A DNA stretch of 7,010 nt from Actinomycetota bacterium (GTDB lineage: Bacteria; Actinomycetota; Thermoleophilia; Gaiellales; Gaiellaceae): assembly GCA_005883365.1 (NCBI GenBank), contig VAXA01000052.1:1-7010 (forward strand). The letters run 5' to 3'. The notes below the pieces were generated by a model. It was not told where the DNA came from, ran no database searches, and saw nothing but the letters and a program-made list of their open reading frames with translations. How positions within the stretch are numbered: the stretch's first letter is position 1; every line of letters begins with the position of its first letter. Below, piece by piece: positions 1 through 5,329 of the stretch. The position numbers and the translations under genes are program-made.

Positions 1-367
1 TCGCATCGGCGATTACGCGCGCACGGATCGAGACGCGCGGCTCGTCCTTCTTGTCCCCCTTGCCGTAGCTGAAATAGGGCACCACGGCGGTCACCGAGGC
101 GGCGCTCGCGCGGCGGCATGCGTCGAGCCAGAAGAGAAGCTCGACGACGTTGTCGTTCGCGGGGTAGATCGTCGACTGGACGACGTAGACGTCGCGGCCG
201 CGGACGTTCTCCAGCAGCCGGACGAAGATCGTCCCCTCGCTGAAGTGGACGGTCTCGGCGACCGCCGGCTGTACGCCGAGCTCCGCGCAGATCGCGGCGC
301 CCAGCCGGCGGCTGCCGGAGCCGCAGACGACAACGGGCTGGTCGGCCGTGCGGCGGCGCAGGCGCAT
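1..367 (-). CDS. prs: Ribose-phosphate pyrophosphokinase (PRPP synthetase), N-terminal part, runs off left edge
   Basis: This is the first 122 codons of a PRPP synthetase, which makes PRPP from ribose 5-phosphate and ATP for purine, pyrimidine, His, Trp and NAD synthesis in the cytosol. The gene reads leftward and its C-terminal part, with the PRPP-binding loop, is outside the window. Seen in the translation: FSEG at residues 42-45, ENVRGRDVYVVQS at 53-65, NDNVVELL at 71-78, and PYFSYGKGDKKDEPRVSIRA at 97-116. This order matches the N-terminal subdomain of the family. The ATP-binding loop, usually YARQDRK or YARQDKK, reads YGKGDKKD here, so the Arg-Gln pair is Lys-Gly. The ATG at 367-365 is the first possible start after an in-frame TGA about 25 nt upstream. 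There is no Shine-Dalgarno sequence, and a GATACT hexamer ends 6 nt before the ATG. The gene is divergent from dgt. Family assignment is secure; activity of the variant loop is not proven. Confidence 0.9.
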   Translation of the reverse strand, partial: MRLRRRTADQPVVVCGSGSRRLGAAICAELGVQPAVAETVHFSEGTIFVRLLENVRGRDVYVVQSTIYPANDNVVELLFWLDACRRASAASVTAVVPYFSYGKGDKKDEPRVSIRARVIADA

Positions 368-373
368 CGTCGC

Positions 374-379
374 AGTATC
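374..379 (-). promoter_or_regulatory. Candidate -10 element for prs
   Basis: On the minus strand this reads GATACT, five of six matches to TATAAT-type hexamers written TATACT, and ends 6 nt before the prs ATG. No convincing -35 box is seen at 16-18 nt upstream. With no Shine-Dalgarno sequence present, the spacing would give a leaderless or nearly leaderless transcript. This rests on spacing and motif alone. Confidence 0.4.
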
Positions 380-393
380 GACGTTGAGGCCAC

Positions 394-422
394 TTCACGC
401 CCCTCGGCAACCGGGCTAGGCT
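394..422 (+). promoter_or_regulatory. Candidate promoter for dgt-dnaG, near-leaderless
   Basis: TTCACG (394-399) resembles a -35 box and TAGGCT (417-422) a -10 box, with a 17-nt spacer. The -10 ends 9 nt before the dgt ATG at 432, so the 5' leader would be zero to a few nucleotides. The 8-mer GCTAGGCT (415-422) recurs before the M32 peptidase gene, and GCTAGACT precedes the small membrane protein gene. The -35 region lies just upstream of the prs -10 on the other strand, so the two divergent promoters are packed into about 50 bp and could interfere with each other. Confidence 0.55.
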
Positions 423-431
423 GGCCCGAGG

Positions 432-1403
432 ATGCCGGAGATCGCCGGACAGGTCGCGGAAGGCTTTGCGGACGCGGTTCGCGAGCACGAGGAGCAGTGG
501 CTCTCGCCGCTCGCAGTGCGCTCGTACGAGACGCGCGGCCGCGAGGTCCCGGAGGAGGAGTGCCGGCTGCGGACACCGTTCCAGCGCGACCGCGACCGGA
601 TCGTCCACTCGAAGGCGTTCCGGCGCCTCCGCCACAAGACGCAGGTCTTCGTCGATCCCGAGGGCGACCACTTCCGCACGCGGCTGACGCACACCCTGGA
701 GGCGGCAGGGATCGCGCGCGGGGTGGCGCGGGCGCTGCGGCTCAACGAGGACCTCACGGAGGCGGTCGCGGTCGGGCACGACGTCGGGCACCCCCCGTTC
801 GGCCACGCGGGGGAGCAGGCGCTCGACGAGCTGCTGCGCGAGCGCGGCGGCTCCGGCTTCCGCCACAACGAACACTCGCTCCGCGTCGTCGAGCGGCTCG
901 AGCGCGATGGGCGCGGGCTCAACCTCACGTGGGAGGTGCGCGACGGCATCCTCAAGCACACGGGCCCGGAGGAGCCGGAGACGCTCGAGGGCGGCATCGT
1001 CCGCCTCGTCGACCGCTTCGCCTACATCAACCACGACATCGACGACGCCGTGAGAGCCGGGCACCTCGATCCCGCCGAGCTGCCGTCCGAGCCGATCGCG
1101 CTGCTCGGGAAGACGGGCTCCCGCCGCATCGACACGCTCGTCCACGACGTCGTCGAATGCTCGGCACGTGCCGGCGACATCGTCCAGAGCGACGAGGTCG
1201 GCGAGGCGATGCTCGCGCTCCGCAGCTTCATGTTCGAGCGCGTCTACCTCTCCCAAGACCACGGCCCCGCGCGAGCGGCGGTGCGGCGGATCTTCGAGGA
1301 GCTCGTCGACGCGCGCGGGATGGACGTCGAGGAAGCCACCGACTACCTCGCGGGGATGACCGACCGCTTCGCGCTCTCGTATGCAGCGGAGCTGGACTCG
1401 TGA
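432..1403 (+). CDS. dgt: Deoxyguanosinetriphosphate triphosphohydrolase-like protein (HD domain dNTPase)
   Basis: This 323-residue protein belongs to the dGTPase-like HD superfamily, which hydrolyses dNTPs to deoxynucleosides and triphosphate and so tunes the dNTP pool. The signature FQRDRDRIVHSKAFRRLRHK is at residues 50-69. The metal-binding HD set is complete: H87 in RLTHTLE, H116-D117 in GHDVGHPPFGHAGE, and the later Asp in the segment DRFAYINHDIDDA (194-206). FRHNEHS at 143-149 is also typical. Length fits the short bacterial subfamily. The substrate cannot be read from sequence, since homologues differ in dNTP preference and many need a dNTP activator. The ATG at 432 is chosen because it follows a -10-like hexamer by 9 nt and the homology begins soon after; there is no properly spaced Shine-Dalgarno sequence. 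The stop overlaps the dnaG start (GTGA), which points to one operon; dgt next to dnaG is also the mycobacterial order. Confidence 0.93.
   Translation: MPEIAGQVAEGFADAVREHEEQWLSPLAVRSYETRGREVPEEECRLRTPFQRDRDRIVHSKAFRRLRHKTQVFVDPEGDHFRTRLTHTLEAAGIARGVARALRLNEDLTEAVAVGHDVGHPPFGHAGEQALDELLRERGGSGFRHNEHSLRVVERLERDGRGLNLTWEVRDGILKHTGPEEPETLEGGIVRLVDRFAYINHDIDDAVRAGHLDPAELPSEPIALLGKTGSRRIDTLVHDVVECSARAGDIVQSDEVGEAMLALRSFMFERVYLSQDHGPARAAVRRIFEELVDARGMDVEEATDYLAGMTDRFALSYAAELDS
1388..1391 (+). promoter_or_regulatory. Ribosome binding site that decides the dnaG start
   Basis: GGAG lies inside the dgt 3' end, 8 nt before the GTG at 1400, which is a standard spacing. It supports this GTG over upstream in-frame starts. 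It also contrasts with the first genes of the other transcription units here, which lack such a site. Confidence 0.55.
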
Positions 1404-3046
1404 CCCGCATCAAGGACGAGTCGGTCGAGCGCGTCAAGTCGGCGATGGAGATCCTCCCGGTCGTCGAGGAGGTCGTCCGCCTTCGCAAGTCGGGCGGCAC
1501 GTACAAGGGCCTCTGTCCCTTTCACCAGGAGCGCACGCCGAGCTTTACGGTCTCGCCCGCGCGCGGCACGTTCAAATGCTTCGGCTGCGGCGAGGGCGGC
1601 GACGCGATCACCTTCGTCGAGAAGATCGAGAACGTCGACTTCGTCGGCGCGATCGAGCTGCTCGCGCGGCGGTTCGGCGTCGAGCTCGAGTACGAGGAGG
1701 CGTCGCCCGAGCAGGAGCAGAAGCGGCAGCGCGACGAACGGCTGCGGGCCCTGCTCGAGCGGGCGGCCGAGTTCTACGCGCGCATGCTCTGGGATTCGGA
1801 CGCGGGCGCCGGAGCGCGCGAGTACCTCGCCTCCCGCGGGCTCGGCGAGAAGGTCTGCCGCGAGTTCCGGCTCGGCTATGCGCCGGGCGGTGCACGGCTG
1901 GCCGCCCGCGCTGTGCAGGAGGGCTACGCGCAGGAGGAGCTGCTCGCGGTCGGGCTCGCCAACCGGCGCGGCAACGACTACTTCCAGCGCCGGATCCTCT
2001 TCCCCCTCGCCGACGCGCGGGGCCGCGTGCGCGGTTTCCAGGCGCGGAAGCTCCACGACGACGACCCGCTGCAGGCGAAGTACGTCAACTCGCCGGAGGG
2101 CGAGCTGTTCCGCAAAGGCGACCTCCTCTACGGGCTCGACGCAGCGAGGCAGGCGATCGCGCGCGAGGACAGGGCCGTCGTCGTCGAGGGAAACACCGAC
2201 GTGATCGCACTGCGGCAGGCGGAGTTCGCGCCCGTCGTGGCGTCGATGGGAACGGCGCTCACCGAGGCCCAGCTGCGCGAGCTCGCCCGGCTGACGAAGC
2301 GGTTGTTCCTCTGCTTCGACGCCGACGCTGCCGGCCAGGACGCGACGCTGCGCGGCATGGAGCTGGCCGTAGCGCAGGGCTTCGACGTCAAGATCGTCAC
2401 GCTCCAGCCCGGTACGGACCCGGCCGACGATCCTGCCGCGTTCGAGCGACAGCTCGCGAGCCCCGTCAGTTATCCGGTGCACCGCGTGCGCCTGCTGTAC
2501 GGGAAGGCGCCCGACCGTAACGCGGCGTTCACGGCAATCGAGGCGTTCCTGCGCGCGCAGCCGGATTCACCGGAGCACATGGACGCGCGGCGTCTCGCGA
2601 CCGACCTTCTCGACCTGCCGCCGGAGACGCAGGCGGCGCTCGCGCCGCGCTCGCGGTCGAGTGCCGCGGGTGTGATCTCACCGCGACTCCTCGACGCGGG
2701 CCAGCGGCTCGAGCGCAGCGTCCTTGCCGGTGTGGCCGGTCACGAGTCGCTGCTGCCGGATCTCGAGCTGCTCGGACCGGATCACTTCGACGACGAGCTG
2801 CACCGGCGTGCGCGCGGGTACCTGCTCGGGCAGGAGGCTGCCGACGGTGAGCTGACCGGGCTGCTCGCCGAGCTCTACGCGCTACAGGATGAGGAGGAGA
2901 TCACGCTCGAGACGGCAAGCCAGCTTCTCCTCCGCCTGCGGGAGCGCGGACTGCAGCGGGAGCTCGCCAGCGCCGACGGTGAGCGTCTCGTCGAGCTCCA
3001 GCAGACGCTCGCGAAGCTCCGGGACGAGATCCGAGCCTTCGCCTGA
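1400..3046 (+). CDS. dnaG: DNA primase
   Basis: DnaG (548 residues) makes the short RNA primers for lagging-strand and origin synthesis and works with the replicative helicase DnaB. Domains in order: a CHC2 zinc-binding domain (about 1-100) with C39, H42, C60 and C63 in LCPFH and FKCFGCGEGGDA; the catalytic RNA polymerase core with TOPRIM fold (about 110-370), with E263 in VVEGNTDVIAL, D307 and D309 in CFDADAAG, and D340 in PGTDPADD; and a helical C-terminal region (about 390-548) matching the position of the helicase-binding domain. The length is slightly below the usual 580-640. The TOPRIM glutamate motif, canonically EGYMD or EGYTD, reads EGNTD. The GTG start overlaps the dgt TGA by 4 nt and has GGAG 8 nt upstream. 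The reading frame stays open upstream to 245, but that part encodes Arg-rich sequence out of frame with dgt and is not primase. Confidence 0.96.
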   Translation: MTRIKDESVERVKSAMEILPVVEEVVRLRKSGGTYKGLCPFHQERTPSFTVSPARGTFKCFGCGEGGDAITFVEKIENVDFVGAIELLARRFGVELEYEEASPEQEQKRQRDERLRALLERAAEFYARMLWDSDAGAGAREYLASRGLGEKVCREFRLGYAPGGARLAARAVQEGYAQEELLAVGLANRRGNDYFQRRILFPLADARGRVRGFQARKLHDDDPLQAKYVNSPEGELFRKGDLLYGLDAARQAIAREDRAVVVEGNTDVIALRQAEFAPVVASMGTALTEAQLRELARLTKRLFLCFDADAAGQDATLRGMELAVAQGFDVKIVTLQPGTDPADDPAAFERQLASPVSYPVHRVRLLYGKAPDRNAAFTAIEAFLRAQPDSPEHMDARRLATDLLDLPPETQAALAPRSRSSAAGVISPRLLDAGQRLERSVLAGVAGHESLLPDLELLGPDHFDDELHRRARGYLLGQEAADGELTGLLAELYALQDEEEITLETASQLLLRLRERGLQRELASADGERLVELQQTLAKLRDEIRAFA

Positions 3047-3053
3047 GCGCGGC

Positions 3054-3059
3054 TACAAT
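3054..3059 (+). promoter_or_regulatory. Candidate -10 element for tRNA-Asn
   Basis: TACAAT matches TATAAT at five of six positions and ends 12 nt before the mature tRNA 5' end. Transcription would start only about 5 nt upstream of the tRNA. It is preceded by GC, giving GCTACAAT, which resembles the GCTAGRCT elements elsewhere in the window. No clear -35 box is seen; the region upstream is the end of dnaG. Confidence 0.55.
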
Positions 3060-3071
3060 GGCCGCCGCCAA

Positions 3072-3146
<75 letters not shown>

Positions 3147-3161
3147 TCGCCACCGCGGCGC

Positions 3162-3167
3162 TAGGCT
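3162..3167 (+). promoter_or_regulatory. Candidate -10 element for the M32 peptidase gene, near-leaderless
   Basis: TAGGCT ends 8 nt before the GTG at 3176 and sits in the context GCGCTAGGCT, nearly the same as before dgt and before the small membrane protein gene. There is no Shine-Dalgarno sequence. The -35 position would fall in the 3' end of the tRNA gene and shows no good match. Read-through from the tRNA promoter is possible because no clear terminator separates them. Confidence 0.45.
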
Positions 3168-3175
3168 CCGGCCTC

Positions 3176-4678
3176 GTGCCCGACCTCCGTTCCCGCTTCG
3201 ACGAGCTGCTTCGGCGCCTCGGCGAGATCTCGGACCTCCACCGCGTCTCCTCCCTCCTCAGCTGGGACCAGGAGACGAAGATGCCGCCGCTCGGCGCCTC
3301 TGCGCGGGCCGAGCAGCTCGCGACGCTCGCCCGCCTCGCACACGAGCTCGACACGGCGCCCGAACTCGGCGTGCTGCTCGAGGAGCTGGGCGAGCTCGAG
3401 GAGAGCAGTGAGCGAGAGTCGTTCGAGGCGAGCGTCGTCCGCGTCGCGCGGCGCGACTACGAGAAGAAGCGCCGCGTCCCGAGCGAGCTGCGCGCGGAGA
3501 TGACCCGGGCCGGGTCACTCGGCTACCGCGCCTGGCTCGAGGCCCGCGCCGCCGGCGACTTCGCGCTTCTCCGGCGGCACCTCGAGCGGCGGCTCGCACT
3601 GATGCACGAGTACGTCGCGTGTCACGAGCCTTTCGAGGATGCATATGACGTCCTGCTCGACGATCACGAGCCGCGTATGCGGACCGCGGATGTGGAGGCC
3701 GTCTTCGGGCGCCTGAAGGACGAGCTCGTGCCGCTCGTGGCCGGGCTCCAGGAGCCGGTCGACGACTCCTGCCTCCACGGCGACTTTGCGCCGGACCGGC
3801 AACGGGAGTTCTCGCTCGAGGTGCTGTCTCGGTGGGGGATGGACAACAGCGCCTGGCGGCTCGACGACACCGTGCACCCGTTCGCGTCGACGATCGCGGC
3901 AGCGGACGTCCGCCTGACGGCGCGCTTCGACCGCGAGAACCTGACGGGAGTCCTCTCGTGCCTGCACGAGTTCGGGCACGGCCTCTACGAGCGCCAGGTC
4001 GACGGGCGGTACGCGCGCACGCCGCTGCAGGCGGGCGCTTCGTCGGCCTTCCACGAGTCGCAGAGCCGGCTCTGGGAGAACGTCGTCGGGCGCCGCCTCT
4101 CGACGTGGCGCTTCTTCTACCCGCGACTGCAGAAGACGTTTCCGGAGCGGCTCGCTGACGTGCGGTTGGAGGATTTCCATCGCGCGCTCAACCGGATCGC
4201 GCCGACCGTGACCCGCGTCGATGCCGACGAGGTGACGTATCCGCTCCACATCGTCCTGCGCTTCGAGCTCGAGCGCGAGATGCTCTCGGGCGAGGTCGCT
4301 CCTGCCGACCTGCCGGAAGCGTTCGACGCGAAGCTCTGCGAATACCTCGGTGTCGAGCCGGCAGGAGTGGTCGAAGGCGTGCTGCAGGACGTCCACTGGT
4401 CGGACTCCGACTTCGGCTACTTCCCCACGTATGCGATCGGCAATGTCATAGCCGCCCAGCTGTGGGAGCGCGCGACGAGCGAGCTCGTCGATCTCGATCG
4501 GGAGTTCGAACGCGGCGAGTTCGGGTCTCTGCGCGAATGGCTGCAGGAGCACGTCCACCGCTGGGGCCGCGCCTTCGAGCCGCCCGAGTTGCTCGTACGC
4601 GTCGTGGGAGGGCCGCTCGATCCGGAGGCGTACCTGGCCTACCTCCACCGGAAGGTCGACGCGCTCGAGCCCGGGTAG
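3176..4678 (+). CDS. Carboxypeptidase Taq family metallocarboxypeptidase (M32)
   Basis: This 500-residue zinc enzyme removes C-terminal residues from peptides, probably in the cytosol, since no signal peptide is seen. The catalytic HExxH is at 264-268 (LHEFGHGLYE), and the third metal ligand is E294 in HESQSRLWEN, 26 residues after H268, the spacing seen in the Pyrococcus enzyme. Other family blocks are present: RAEQLATLARLAHE near residues 43-56, a stretch containing TRVDADEVTYPLHIVLRFE (about 345), and DVHWSDSDFGYFPTYAIGN (about 404-422). In the last block I expect a Gly between the HWS and FGYF parts, and this protein has Ser. The length is normal for the family (about 500). The GTG at 3176 is chosen because the N-terminal helix of the family starts there and a -10-like hexamer lies 8 nt upstream. 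The gene stands alone between the tRNA and a small membrane protein gene. The family is secure; physiological substrates are unknown. Confidence 0.95.
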   Translation: MPDLRSRFDELLRRLGEISDLHRVSSLLSWDQETKMPPLGASARAEQLATLARLAHELDTAPELGVLLEELGELEESSERESFEASVVRVARRDYEKKRRVPSELRAEMTRAGSLGYRAWLEARAAGDFALLRRHLERRLALMHEYVACHEPFEDAYDVLLDDHEPRMRTADVEAVFGRLKDELVPLVAGLQEPVDDSCLHGDFAPDRQREFSLEVLSRWGMDNSAWRLDDTVHPFASTIAAADVRLTARFDRENLTGVLSCLHEFGHGLYERQVDGRYARTPLQAGASSAFHESQSRLWENVVGRRLSTWRFFYPRLQKTFPERLADVRLEDFHRALNRIAPTVTRVDADEVTYPLHIVLRFELEREMLSGEVAPADLPEAFDAKLCEYLGVEPAGVVEGVLQDVHWSDSDFGYFPTYAIGNVIAAQLWERATSELVDLDREFERGEFGSLREWLQEHVHRWGRAFEPPELLVRVVGGPLDPEAYLAYLHRKVDALEPG

Positions 4679-4700
4679 TTCGGCGGCGGCGGGCCTGCGC

Positions 4701-4706
4701 TAGACT
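4701..4706 (+). promoter_or_regulatory. Candidate -10 element for the small membrane protein gene, near-leaderless
   Basis: TAGACT in the context GCGCTAGACT ends 6 nt before the GTG at 4713. It lies in the 34-nt gap after the M32 gene stop. No Shine-Dalgarno sequence and no good -35 box are visible. The 10-mer differs from the one before the M32 gene at one position. Confidence 0.5.
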
Positions 4707-4712
4707 CGCGGC

Positions 4713-4949
4713 GTGAGCTGGCTGTACATCGCCTTGCTCGCGGTCGCTGTCGGACTGGTCGCGGGCGCCGAGTGGCCGCGGCTGGGGGAGCGGTTAGGGG
4801 TCGATTCGCGCCGCAATCGACAGCGCGCGCGGCGGAAGGCGAGTCTTCGCGTCGTCCGTGACGACGAGGCGGACGAGTTTGCGGCAAGCGTCGAGCGGGA
4901 CCTCGCGAACCTCCCGACCATCGACGACCGCGAACGCCGCAAGGGCTAA
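4713..4949 (+). CDS. Small single-pass membrane protein, function unknown
   Basis: I do not recognise this 78-residue protein. Residues about 3-19 (WLYIALLAVAVGLVAGA) form one hydrophobic helix. A strongly basic stretch follows at about 33-43 (RRNRQRARRKA), then a charged, soluble tail with acidic and basic clusters ending LPTIDDRERRKG. By the positive-inside rule the tail should be cytoplasmic with the N-terminus outside; the helix would be a signal anchor, not a cleaved signal. Codon third positions are mostly G or C, as in the neighbours, and the GTG follows a -10-like hexamer by 6 nt, both of which support a real gene. The stop TAA overlaps the stop of the convergent gene. It could instead be a chance ORF, but competing frames on the other strand look worse. 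Confidence 0.7.
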   Translation: MSWLYIALLAVAVGLVAGAEWPRLGERLGVDSRRNRQRARRKASLRVVRDDEADEFAASVERDLANLPTIDDRERRKG

Positions 4950-5305
4950 GGCTGCTGGCCGAACGGCGAGCCCGATTCGGCGTGATGCTTCAACCACGCC
5001 GTCCGCAGCTCACGCGTTCGCCGCTCGAGGCCTTGGATCAGCAGTCGAGCCTCCTCCCGCTCCCGCGAGAGCGCTTCGACGCGCCGCACCTCGGTTGCGA
5101 TCTCGGCGATGGGGCTCGCCGGATCGCCATTGAGCTCCGTGAGCCGTCCTTCCGCAGAGTGGAGCTGCGCGTCGGTCGCTCGCACCCAGCCGTCGGCCTG
5201 CTCCGCTAGCGCCCGTAACTCGGCCTCTGTCGCCACCTCGCCGCCCACGACCTGACGCAGTCGCCTGACCAGGGCGAGATCGAGTTTCTCGGGAACATGG
5301 CTCAC
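4946..5305 (-). CDS. Coiled-coil helical protein, function unknown
   Basis: I do not recognise this 119-residue protein. It is almost wholly helical by composition, rich in Glu, Arg, Leu and Ala. Two helical segments (about 6-58 and 66-108) are broken by NGDPASP at 59-65, which suggests a helical hairpin; the second has heptad-like Leu/Val/Ile spacing. It has no signal peptide or membrane segment. The GTG at 5305-5303 is the only plausible start after the in-frame TAG that ends the upstream subtilase gene, 24 nt away. No Shine-Dalgarno sequence is clear. GCTAGACC at 5334-5327 (minus strand) resembles the -10 element seen elsewhere but lacks the final T. Short spacing and shared direction suggest cotranscription with the protease. 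Its stop TAG overlaps the convergent small gene. Coding status is likely; function is open. Confidence 0.7.
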   Translation of the reverse strand: MSHVPEKLDLALVRRLRQVVGGEVATEAELRALAEQADGWVRATDAQLHSAEGRLTELNGDPASPIAEIATEVRRVEALSREREEARLLIQGLERRTRELRTAWLKHHAESGSPFGQQP

Positions 5306-5329
5306 CGGGCTGAGACTGCCAGATCCGGT

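Noticed and set aside
91..576. A 161-codon minus-strand ORF across the prs-dgt divergent region.
   Set aside because: It is Ser/Arg/Pro-rich low-complexity sequence in another frame of prs and antisense to dgt. Real PRPP synthetase motifs are in the neighbouring frame.
245..1399. The dnaG reading frame stays open for 385 codons upstream of the GTG at 1400.
   Set aside because: The translation there is Arg/Ala/Pro-rich, out of frame with the well-supported dgt gene, and has no primase similarity. It is an effect of high GC.
1343..2482. A 379-codon minus-strand ORF antisense to dnaG.
   Set aside because: It mirrors dnaG codons with high GC in the third position and shows no recognisable domain; dnaG has complete motifs.
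3148..3160. A CGCC/GGCG hairpin just after the tRNA, with a longer GGAGC/GCTCC pairing around it (3141-3169), as a possible terminator.
   Set aside because: The stem is short, there is no T tract, the outer arm is part of the tRNA acceptor, and the region overlaps the candidate -10 of the next gene.
3515..4648. A 377-codon minus-strand ORF antisense to the M32 gene.
   Set aside because: It is the same kind of GC-driven shadow; the M32 metal ligands and signatures are on the plus strand.
4958..4981. An inverted repeat GCCGAA/TTCGGC with a 12-nt loop, 9 nt after the small membrane gene stop, as a possible terminator.
   Set aside because: There is no T tract, the loop is large, and the repeat lies within the coding part of the convergent coiled-coil gene. 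It could be chance in GC-rich DNA.
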